Of a stretch of 12,581 nt of DNA, positions 1 to 5,661 are shown piece after piece; the stretch's first letter is position 1, and the number at the start of each line of letters is the position of its first letter. The notes below the pieces were generated by a model. The model was not told the DNA's origin. It was given only the letters and a program-made list of their open reading frames with translations, and made no database searches. Source of the stretch: JBFGCT01 sp041581055 (GTDB lineage Bacteria > Actinomycetota > Acidimicrobiia > Acidimicrobiales > Ilumatobacteraceae). Made by a program: the position numbers and the translations under genes. The stretch spans positions 1-12,581 of the forward strand of contig JBFGCT010000119.1 in NCBI GenBank assembly GCA_041581055.1. The letters run 5' to 3'.

Positions 1-2
1 CG

Positions 3-19
3 ACGCTGCGGCGCAGCGT
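3..19. repeat. Short perfect inverted repeat (hairpin) at the window edge
   Basis: ACGCTGC (3-9) and GCAGCGT (13-19) are perfect reverse complements around the three-base loop GGC, giving a 7-bp GC-rich stem. No T-run follows, so it is not a classical intrinsic terminator. It may end transcription of a gene lying left of the window, or be chance in GC-rich DNA. The rest of 1-134 shows no convincing gene. An in-frame GTG at 18 would extend the first coding sequence, but the added residues do not resemble the acyltransferase family. Confidence 0.3.
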
Positions 20-86
20 GGCGAATCGACACGCGCCGCCGCGGGGTTGCTCGGCGTCGTGGTCTGAACCGCCCGACACACGCCGT

Positions 87-94
87 TCACGTGA
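87..94. promoter_or_regulatory. TCACGTGA palindrome upstream of plsC, possible operator
   Basis: A perfect 8-bp palindrome lies about 40 bases upstream of the proposed -10 box of the plsC-like gene, where a regulator could bind. A TTGACA hexamer lies on the opposite strand just beside it (100 down to 95), but no -10 box sits at the right distance on that strand. This is positional inference only; an 8-bp palindrome is common by chance. Confidence 0.15.
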
Positions 95-134
95 TGTCAA
101 CACGCTCCTCCAGCAGCGAATCGCCGCGATGCCG

Positions 135-140
135 TACCAT
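135..140 (+). promoter_or_regulatory. Candidate -10 box (TACCAT) for a leaderless plsC-like mRNA
   Basis: TACCAT ends six bases before the ATG at 147, so transcription would start at or next to the start codon. No Shine-Dalgarno sequence precedes that ATG. The arrangement matches five other genes in the window and is the main reason for choosing 147 over the in-frame ATG at 129 or GTG at 18. No clear -35 element is visible 17 bases upstream. The box partly overlaps the 14-bp palindrome CCATGCGCGCATGG (137-150), which includes the start codon. Confidence 0.5.
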
Positions 141-146
141 GCGCGC

Positions 147-920
147 ATGGGTCGCGAATCGGGCGCCAACCAGCTCCAGGCCCGGACGCGCACGATCGCG
201 CGCCCCGTGGCCACGCGGCTCTGGACGATCGAGCGGCACGGGTTCGAGCGGCTGCCGGCCGAGGGGCCGGCCATCCTCTGCCCGAACCACATCAGCTTCC
301 TCGACTCGATGTTCCTGATGTTCACCCTCCCGCGCAACATCTCCTTCGTCGGCAAGGCCGAGTACATGGACTCGTGGAAGACGAAGTACTTGTTCCCCGC
401 GCTGGGAATGATCCCGATCGATCGCTCCGGCGGCGACAAGAGCGCGTCCGCGCTCGACGCCGCGCAGGCGGTGCTCGAGCGCGGCGAGCTGTTCGGCATC
501 TTCCCGGAGGGCACCCGCAGCCGCAACGGAAACCTGCACAAGGGCCGGACGGGGGCGGCGCGGCTGGCGATGAAGGTCGGCTGCCCGATCTACCCGGTCG
601 GCATCGTCGGGACCGACAAGATCCAGCCGCCCGACGCGCGGGCGCCCAAGCTGCGCATGTCGTGCGACATCACGATCGGGCGCCCGGTGCGGCCCGAGCG
701 CTACGAATCGCGCGGTCCCGAGCATCTGGCCTGGCGGTCGATGATCGACGAGGTCATGTTCGAGATCCGGGAGCTGACCGACCAGCGATACGTGAACTCC
801 TACGCCGGTGCGAAGGCCGACACCGAGCCGACGGTCGCGGCGCGGGTCGCCGGCGTGAACGACGGCGGCGACGGGTCGGCGGCGAGCGAGCAGGAGCTGG
901 TCGCCGTCGCCGGCAGCTGA
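147..920 (+). CDS. PlsC-type 1-acylglycerol-3-phosphate acyltransferase family protein
   Basis: A 257-residue protein of the lysophospholipid acyltransferase superfamily, likely to transfer an acyl chain to lysophosphatidic acid or a related lipid at the inner face of the membrane. The catalytic NHxxxxD block is present (N47-H48 to D53, in NHISFLD), as is the phosphate-binding FPEGTRSR block (119-126), followed by KGRTGAARLA and PIYPVGI, all typical of PlsC. The last 40 or so residues are a Gly/Ala/Glu-rich tail outside the catalytic fold. The start at ATG 147 is chosen because a -10-like box lies just upstream and the homologous part begins soon after; longer in-frame starts exist at 18 and 129. 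It is separated by 51 bases and its own promoter-like box from thrS, so it is probably a separate unit. The family is clear; the exact acceptor lipid is not. Confidence 0.88.
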   Translation: MGRESGANQLQARTRTIARPVATRLWTIERHGFERLPAEGPAILCPNHISFLDSMFLMFTLPRNISFVGKAEYMDSWKTKYLFPALGMIPIDRSGGDKSASALDAAQAVLERGELFGIFPEGTRSRNGNLHKGRTGAARLAMKVGCPIYPVGIVGTDKIQPPDARAPKLRMSCDITIGRPVRPERYESRGPEHLAWRSMIDEVMFEIRELTDQRYVNSYAGAKADTEPTVAARVAGVNDGGDGSAASEQELVAVAGS

Positions 921-956
921 GAGAAACCGGTCGCCCCGCCACGACGGGCCCGCTCC

Positions 957-962
957 TATCCT
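957..962 (+). promoter_or_regulatory. Candidate -10 box (TATCCT) for thrS
   Basis: TATCCT ends nine bases before the thrS ATG, placing a transcription start at or just before the start codon. A weak Shine-Dalgarno-like GGTGG (963-967) also lies four bases before the ATG, so an ordinary leader from an earlier promoter cannot be excluded. The 51-base gap is too short for a T-box or other long leader, so no tRNA-sensing riboswitch is present here. Confidence 0.5.
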
Positions 963-971
963 GGTGGTCCC

Positions 972-2954
972 ATGTCGAACATCACCATCTCGCTCCCCGA
1001 CGGCTCGAATCGAGAACTCCCCGAGGGCTCGACGGCGCTCGACCTCGCGGCGTCGATCGGCGCCGGGTTGCGCAAGGCCGCGGTCGCGGCGACCGTCGAC
1101 GGGGCCGAGGCCGACCTGACGGCGCCGCTGCGCGACGGCGCCGCCGTCTCGATCGTCACCGGTGACACCGACGCCGGCCGTCACGTCCTGCGGCACTCGA
1201 CCGCCCACGTGATGGCGCAGGCGGTCACCCGTCTCTTCCCGGGCGCCAAGTTCTCGATCGGGCCGGCGATCGAGAACGGGTTCTACTACGACTTCGAGCT
1301 GCCCGGCGGGGCGACGTTCAGCGACGACGACCTCGAACGGATCGAGGCCGAGATGCGCGCCATCGTCAAGGCCGATCAGCCGTTCACCCGCTCGGAGATG
1401 TCGATGGCCGAGGCCAAGGAGCTGTTCGCCGACCAGCCGTACAAGATCGAGATCATCGAGCGGGTCGAGTCGGCGGACGCGGACGCCGAGGACGCCGGCG
1501 AGGTCGGCACCGGGAGCACGATCAGCGCGTACCGCAACACCGACGAGTTCGTCGACATGTGCGTCGGGCCCCACGTGCCGTCCACGGGCAGGCTCGGCTA
1601 CTTCAAGCTCCAGCATGTCGCCGGCGCGTACTGGCGCGGCGACGAGCGGCGGCCGATGCTCCAGCGCGTGTACGGCACCGCCTGGGAGTCGAAGCAGGCG
1701 CTCGCCGACCACCTCCGGCAGCTCGAGGAGGCGGCCAAGCGCGACCATCGCAAGCTGGCCACCGAACTCGACCTGCTCAGCTTCCCCAAGGAGCTCGGGG
1801 GAGGGCTTGCGGTGTGGCATCCGAAGGGTGCGATCGTCCGCAAGCTGATGGAGGACTACAGCCGCTTGCGCCACGAGCGCGGCGGCTACGACTTCGTCTA
1901 CACGCCGCACATCGCCAAGTCCGGTGTGTTCGAGACCTCGGGCCACCTCGACTTCTACGCGGACGGCATGTACCCGCCGATGGAGATGGACAACGGCACG
2001 TACTACATGAAGCCGATGAACTGCCCGATCCACTGCCTGATCTACCGCGAGCGGCAGCGCAGCTACCGCGAGCTCCCGCTCCGGCTGTTCGAGCTCGGCA
2101 ACGTCTACCGCTACGAGCGGGCCGGCACGTTGCACGGCCTCTTGCGCATCCGCGGGTTCACCCAGGACGACAGCCACATCTTCTGTACGAAAGAGCAGAT
2201 GGCCGGCGAGGTCGCCGACCTCCTCGACTTCGTGCTGTCGGTGTTGCGGGCGTTCGGTTTCGACGAGTTCACGTTCTACCTCTCGACCAAGGACCCGGCG
2301 AAGTACGTCGGCTCCGACGACATCTGGGACGAGGCGACCGAGGCGCTGCGCGACGCGCTCGACCACCACGGGATGGACTACCAGGTCAAGGACGGTGACG
2401 CCGCGTTCTACGGACCGAAGATCGACATCGACGTCCGCGACGCGATCGGGCGGGCGTGGCAGCTCTCGACGATCCAGGCCGACTTCCAGCTGCCCGAGCG
2501 GTTCGGGCTCGAATACGTCGGCGCCGACAACGAGCGGCACCAGCCGATCATGCTGCACCGCGCCCTCTTCGGGTCGGTCGAGCGGTTCTTCGGCGTGCTC
2601 ATCGAGCACTACGCAGGGGCGTTCCCGACCTGGCTGGCGCCGGTGCAGGCGCGTGTGCTGCCCGTCGCCGAACCGCATCAGGGCTACGCCGCCGAGGTGG
2701 CGGAGCGCTTGGCCGGCGCCGGCGCCAGGGTCGATGTCGTCGACGCCGACGACGGGCTCGGCAAGCGGATCCGCAACGCGAAGCTGGAGAAGCTGCCGTA
2801 CGTCCTGGTCGTCGGCGACGACGACATCGCCGACGAGACCGTCGGGGTCAACCCGCGGGGCGGGGAGGTCGAGCGCGGTGTCCCGGTCGACGCGTTCATC
2901 AAGCGCTTCCGCGCCGAGGTCGACGACGCCGAGCTGGCGGCGCTCGAGGGCTGA
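972..2954 (+). CDS. thrS: Threonyl-tRNA synthetase
   Basis: A 660-residue class II aminoacyl-tRNA synthetase that charges tRNA-Thr in the cytoplasm, full length for the bacterial family. Domains in order: N-terminal TGS domain (about 1-62); SAD editing domain with the HxxxH pair H75/H79 and the CxxxH pair C197/H201; class II catalytic core (about 275-550); anticodon-binding domain (about 555-650). The catalytic zinc ligands appear to be C351 (MNCPIHC), H402 (DDSHIFC) and H529 (MLHRALFGS), spaced almost as in E. coli ThrS. Motif 2 is visible in NVYRYERAGTLHGL and motif 3 in HRALFGSVERFFGVLIEHY. The HIT-family gene starts one base after its stop, so the two are co-translated, as in mycobacteria. 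Nothing appears truncated or unusual. Confidence 0.98.
   Translation: MSNITISLPDGSNRELPEGSTALDLAASIGAGLRKAAVAATVDGAEADLTAPLRDGAAVSIVTGDTDAGRHVLRHSTAHVMAQAVTRLFPGAKFSIGPAIENGFYYDFELPGGATFSDDDLERIEAEMRAIVKADQPFTRSEMSMAEAKELFADQPYKIEIIERVESADADAEDAGEVGTGSTISAYRNTDEFVDMCVGPHVPSTGRLGYFKLQHVAGAYWRGDERRPMLQRVYGTAWESKQALADHLRQLEEAAKRDHRKLATELDLLSFPKELGGGLAVWHPKGAIVRKLMEDYSRLRHERGGYDFVYTPHIAKSGVFETSGHLDFYADGMYPPMEMDNGTYYMKPMNCPIHCLIYRERQRSYRELPLRLFELGNVYRYERAGTLHGLLRIRGFTQDDSHIFCTKEQMAGEVADLLDFVLSVLRAFGFDEFTFYLSTKDPAKYVGSDDIWDEATEALRDALDHHGMDYQVKDGDAAFYGPKIDIDVRDAIGRAWQLSTIQADFQLPERFGLEYVGADNERHQPIMLHRALFGSVERFFGVLIEHYAGAFPTWLAPVQARVLPVAEPHQGYAAEVAERLAGAGARVDVVDADDGLGKRIRNAKLEKLPYVLVVGDDDIADETVGVNPRGGEVERGVPVDAFIKRFRAEVDDAELAALEG
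2946..2950 (+). promoter_or_regulatory. Shine-Dalgarno GAGGG deciding the GTG start of the HIT gene
   Basis: GAGGG lies inside the last codons of thrS, five bases before GTG 2956. It supports that GTG over later in-frame candidates and over the much longer open frame upstream. The thrS stop and the new start are one base apart, favouring translational coupling. Confidence 0.6.
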
Positions 2955-2955
2955 G

Positions 2956-3465
2956 GTGCTCGAACGGCTCTGGAGCGGGTGGCGGGCGTCGTATGTCACC
3001 TCCGCGCCGAACCGCACGGCCGACGACGGCGGTCGCAGCGTGTTCACCCGCCTGCTCCAGTCCGGCCTGCCCGACGAGGAGACGCACGTCGTGCACCGTG
3101 GCGCGACCTGCTTCGTCGTCGCCAACGTGTTCCCCTACACGTCGGGGCATGTCCTGGTCGTGCCCTACCGCGAGGTGGCCGACCTGACCGACCTGAGCGA
3201 ACAGGAGCGCACCGAGTTGTGGGCGACGGTCGACCAGGCGATCCGCGCGATCCGAACGGCCTACGCGCCGGAGGGTTTCAACGTCGGCTTCAACCTCGGC
3301 CGGCCGGCGGGCGGTTCGGTGCCGAACCACCTGCATGTGCACGTCGTGCCGCGCTGGACGGGGGACACGAACTTCATGTCCGCGATCGCCAACACGCAGA
3401 CCCTGCCCGAGGCCATCGGGGAGACCGCGCGCCGGCTGCGCGCCGTCTGGGGCGCCGGCCCGTAG
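2956..3465 (+). CDS. HIT-family nucleotide hydrolase/phosphorylase (Ap4A phosphorylase-like)
   Basis: A 169-residue histidine-triad protein. The active-site signature HLHVHVV spans H125, H127 and H129, the last being the expected nucleophile, preceded by NLGRPAGGSVPNH. In the family this site attacks the alpha-phosphate of nucleotides. The mycobacterial protein at the same place (Rv2613c) is described as a diadenosine tetraphosphate phosphorylase, and the N-terminus here (LERLWSGWRASYV) aligns from memory with its LQRLWTPYRMNYL, which supports the GTG start at 2956. Because synthetases make Ap4A as a side product, sitting one base after thrS makes sense: the pair may make and clear dinucleoside polyphosphates. 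The exact reaction (phosphorylase or hydrolase) cannot be read from sequence. The stop codon TAG doubles as the first three bases of the next gene's -10-like box. Confidence 0.9.
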   Translation: MLERLWSGWRASYVTSAPNRTADDGGRSVFTRLLQSGLPDEETHVVHRGATCFVVANVFPYTSGHVLVVPYREVADLTDLSEQERTELWATVDQAIRAIRTAYAPEGFNVGFNLGRPAGGSVPNHLHVHVVPRWTGDTNFMSAIANTQTLPEAIGETARRLRAVWGAGP

Positions 3466-3468
3466 CCT
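3463..3468 (+). promoter_or_regulatory. Candidate -10 box (TAGCCT) overlapping the HIT stop codon
   Basis: TAGCCT starts with the HIT gene's TAG stop and ends eight bases before the ATG at 3477. The spacing fits a leaderless start. No Shine-Dalgarno sequence precedes the ATG. Confidence 0.45.
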
Positions 3469-3476
3469 GGTCGCGG

Positions 3477-3956
3477 ATGACCGACGAGATCCGCGACGAG
3501 CTACCGGAGGACCTCGACCCGGCCGGCTTCGTCGGGCCGTATCAGTTCCCCGACAACAGCCGCCGCCGCTGGCCGGGGGTGCTCTACCTGGCGCTCGCCG
3601 GAATCTGTCTGACCGTGTACTCGACCGCCGACGGCCTGGCGTGGGTCAACCGGGGCCTGGTGACGGGGGCGCTGGTGCTCGTCATCGCCGGCGTCGTCTC
3701 GCTCTCCTCGGGCTGGCGGATGCACGTCGACGAGAAGCAGGCGCTGATCGCCGCCCAGCAGGCGGTCGGATTCGCGGTCGGACATGCCTCCGCGCAGCAG
3801 GTCTGGCACGGGATTCGCAGTCGGCCGACGTGGCGCGTGCTGTGCTACTCGGCGGAGGAACCGCCGGCGATGCGCGGCCTCGTCCTGGTCGACGCGGTCG
3901 ACGGCCGCATCGTCGAGCACCTGGCCGAGGACAATCCCGAGGGGCCGGACCACTGA
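3477..3956 (+). CDS. Small two-helix membrane protein with a PepSY-like tail, function unknown
   Basis: A 159-residue protein I do not recognise by name. An acidic N-terminus (about 1-30) is followed by two predicted membrane helices (about 32-52 and 60-79). A soluble C-terminal part runs from about 85 to 150 and ends in TWRVLCYSAE, LVLVDAVDGRIVEHL and an acidic tail. The pattern of a helix (EKQALIAAQQAVG) followed by paired strands and VDAxxGxIV resembles PepSY-type domains, but this is a weak match by eye. It sits between the HIT gene and pgsA, a junction at which these two genes are neighbours in mycobacteria, so it may be a lineage-specific accessory of the membrane-lipid block. The start at ATG 3477 follows a -10-like box; longer upstream readings only shadow the HIT gene. 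It carries no catalytic signature that I can see. Confidence 0.8.
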   Translation: MTDEIRDELPEDLDPAGFVGPYQFPDNSRRRWPGVLYLALAGICLTVYSTADGLAWVNRGLVTGALVLVIAGVVSLSSGWRMHVDEKQALIAAQQAVGFAVGHASAQQVWHGIRSRPTWRVLCYSAEEPPAMRGLVLVDAVDGRIVEHLAEDNPEGPDH

Positions 3957-3973
3957 GCGCGATCGCTCTCCGG

Positions 3974-3979
3974 TAACCT
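3974..3979 (+). promoter_or_regulatory. Candidate -10 box (TAACCT) for the pgsA-patA-pimA unit
   Basis: TAACCT ends eight bases before the pgsA ATG at 3988, with no Shine-Dalgarno sequence between, consistent with a leaderless transcript. This would be the lead promoter of the lipid block through pimA, as the three downstream junctions are gaps or overlaps of at most four bases. Confidence 0.5.
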
Positions 3980-3987
3980 CTGCGACG

Positions 3988-4674
3988 ATGTTCGACGGCA
4001 AATTCCGGGCGCCGGTCGACCGGGCCGTCAAACCGATCGGGAACGGGTTGCGGCGCACCGGCCTGACCCCCGACCACCTCACGATCGTCGGGCTGCTGGT
4101 CGGGGTCGGGGCGGCGGTCGCGATCGGCGCCGGCGAGCTCCGGCTCGGCCTGGTGCTCGTCATCCTGGCGGCGTTGCCCGACCTGTTCGACGGCGCCCTC
4201 GCCAAGGCGTCCGACGCGGCCAGCCCGCGCGGGGCGTTCTTCGACTCGACCGTCGACCGCATCACCGACTCGCTGCTGCTCGGCGGCATCGCGTGGTACT
4301 TCGCCAGCACCGAGAACCCCCACCTGACGCTGCTGCCGTTCGCCGTCGCCGCCGTCTCGGCCCTGATCAGCTACCAGCGGGCGAAGGCCGAGTCGCTGGG
4401 CATCGACGCCAGGGGCGGGCTGATGGAGCGGGCCGAGCGGATCATCGCGATCTGTGTCGGGCTGTTGTGGGAGCCGTTGCTGATCCCGATCCTCTGGGTC
4501 ATGCTGGCGCTGACGTCGGTCACCGCGGTCCAACGGTTCGTCAAGGTCTGGACGCAGGCGGCGGTCGCCCCGGTCACCGCCGCCCGGATCGAGATGCGGC
4601 GGTCGCGCCGCCAGAGCAGGCGCGTGGCGCGGACCGAGCGACGACGAACGCGCGTTCCCCGCCGCCGGAACTAG
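3988..4674 (+). CDS. pgsA: CDP-alcohol phosphatidyltransferase, phosphatidylinositol phosphate synthase type
   Basis: A 228-residue membrane enzyme with about six hydrophobic helices. The CDP-alcohol phosphotransferase motif is D65xxD68-G69xxA72-K73-x8-G82xxxD86xxxD90. All four metal-binding aspartates are present, but the usual Arg after Ala is Lys (K73). Downstream, SYQRAKAE (128-135) and GGLMERAER (143-151) correspond to SYIKARAE and GGFIERPER that I recall from mycobacterial PgsA1, which joins inositol phosphate to CDP-diacylglycerol. This similarity and the following patA and pimA genes favour phosphatidylinositol (phosphate) over phosphatidylglycerol-phosphate synthesis. The C-terminus is extraordinarily basic: 15 of residues 200-228 are Arg, probably a cytoplasmic tail facing anionic lipid. 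The ATG follows a -10-like box. PatA starts three bases after its stop. The acceptor alcohol is inferred, not proven. Confidence 0.88.
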   Translation: MFDGKFRAPVDRAVKPIGNGLRRTGLTPDHLTIVGLLVGVGAAVAIGAGELRLGLVLVILAALPDLFDGALAKASDAASPRGAFFDSTVDRITDSLLLGGIAWYFASTENPHLTLLPFAVAAVSALISYQRAKAESLGIDARGGLMERAERIIAICVGLLWEPLLIPILWVMLALTSVTAVQRFVKVWTQAAVAPVTAARIEMRRSRRQSRRVARTERRRTRVPRRRN

Positions 4675-4677
4675 TGC

Positions 4678-5661
4678 GTGAGCGAGCCCCGGGATCGCCC
4701 ACCGCTGCTCGGCGAGATCGGTGACATCGGACGGTTCACCGACCTCGTCACCACCGGCGGATACCGGCTCGGAGCGCTCGCCGCCCGGGCGCTGCCCGGC
4801 GTGGTCGCCGCCGGCCTCGTCGCGCCGTTCGGGGCCGGCGCCAACTTCGCCAGGCCCGAGCGGCGGGCGATGATCGAGCGCCACCTCCGCCGTGTCGACC
4901 CCACGCTGCGCGGGCTGCGCCTCCGACGCGCCGTGCAGGACGCGTTCGACTCCTACGCCCGCTACTGGCTGGAGAGCTTCCGCCTGCCGTCGCTGTCGAA
5001 GCGGGCCGTCGCCGCCGCGTTCGTCGAGGACGGGTACCAGCACATCCTCGACGCGCTCGACGAGGGGAACGGCGCGATCATCGCCCTCGCCCACCTCGGC
5101 GGCTGGGAGTGGGCCGGCCGCTGGATCGCCGACCGCGGGCATCCGATCTCGGTGGTCGTCGAGCGGATCGACCCGCCGGAGCTGTTCGAGTGGTTCGTCG
5201 ACCTCCGGCGGCGGCTGGGCATGCACGTGATCCCGCTCGGCCCCGGCGTCGCCACCGCCGTGGTCCGGGCGCTGCGCGCCAACCACGTCGTGTGCCTGCT
5301 GTCCGACCGCGATCTGGTCGGCGACGGCCCCGAGGTCGAGTTCTTCGGCGAGCGCACCACGCTGCCCGCCGGCGCGGCGGCGCTCGCCCTCCGCACCGGC
5401 GCGCGGATCCTGCCGACCGGCGTCTATTTCACCGATCGTCTCGACGGCCACCTCGGCCTGGTCCGGCCGCCGATGACCGTCGAGCGGTCCGGGGCGCGGC
5501 TGCGCGACGACGTCGCCCGGCTGACCCAGGACGTGGCCCATGAGCTGGAGGTCTTGATTCGCCGCGCGCCGACCCAGTGGCACCTGTTTCAGCCGAACTG
5601 GCCATCGGACCCCGGATACCGACGCGGTTCAACCCGGGTGGAGCATCTGCCGAAGAAGTGA
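4678..5661 (+). CDS. patA: PatA-like phosphatidylinositol mannoside acyltransferase
   Basis: A 327-residue member of the LpxL/HtrB-type lysophospholipid acyltransferase family. In actinobacteria the member at this locus (Rv2611c, PatA) moves an acyl chain from acyl-CoA to the mannose of PIM at the cytoplasmic membrane face. The active-site block HLGGWE (H139 to E144) is intact. SDRDLVGDGPEVEFFGE (209-225) followed by LPAGAAALALRTGA matches the second conserved region, which in this family contains a catalytic acidic residue. LFQPNWPSD near the end is also typical. A hydrophobic N-terminal stretch (about 33-55) may be the membrane contact. The start is GTG 4678, three bases after the pgsA stop, with only a weak GGAA upstream, so translation is probably coupled to pgsA. 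Its last codons overlap the next gene by four bases (GTGA). A related family member acting on another glycolipid is possible. Confidence 0.88.
   Translation: MSEPRDRPPLLGEIGDIGRFTDLVTTGGYRLGALAARALPGVVAAGLVAPFGAGANFARPERRAMIERHLRRVDPTLRGLRLRRAVQDAFDSYARYWLESFRLPSLSKRAVAAAFVEDGYQHILDALDEGNGAIIALAHLGGWEWAGRWIADRGHPISVVVERIDPPELFEWFVDLRRRLGMHVIPLGPGVATAVVRALRANHVVCLLSDRDLVGDGPEVEFFGERTTLPAGAAALALRTGARILPTGVYFTDRLDGHLGLVRPPMTVERSGARLRDDVARLTQDVAHELEVLIRRAPTQWHLFQPNWPSDPGYRRGSTRVEHLPKK

Noticed and set aside
72..100. Divergent promoter from TTGACA on the minus strand (100 to 95)
   Set aside because: No TANNNT-like -10 hexamer lies 16-18 bases downstream on that strand, and the only short minus-strand frame there codes 17 residues.
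18..146. Longer N-terminus of the PlsC-like protein from GTG 18 or ATG 129
   Set aside because: The added residues lack resemblance to the family, and the ATG at 147 has a well-placed -10-like box.
921..971. T-box or other leader regulating thrS
   Set aside because: The gap is only 51 bases and lacks the T-box sequence; the -10-like box sits just before the ATG.
87..3125. Antisense open frame of 1012 codons across plsC, thrS and the HIT gene
   Set aside because: It opposes three well-supported genes, is rich in Arg, Val, Asp and Glu in a repetitive way typical of antisense readings of GC-rich genes, and shows no domain.
3682..5583. Antisense open frame of 633 codons over pgsA and patA
   Set aside because: Low-complexity Arg/Pro/Gly composition without motifs, opposite genes with clear catalytic residues.
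5577..5657. Earlier GTG start for the GGDEF-EAL protein
   Set aside because: It would overlap patA by 85 bases, whereas GTG 5658 gives the same four-base overlap seen at the next junction.
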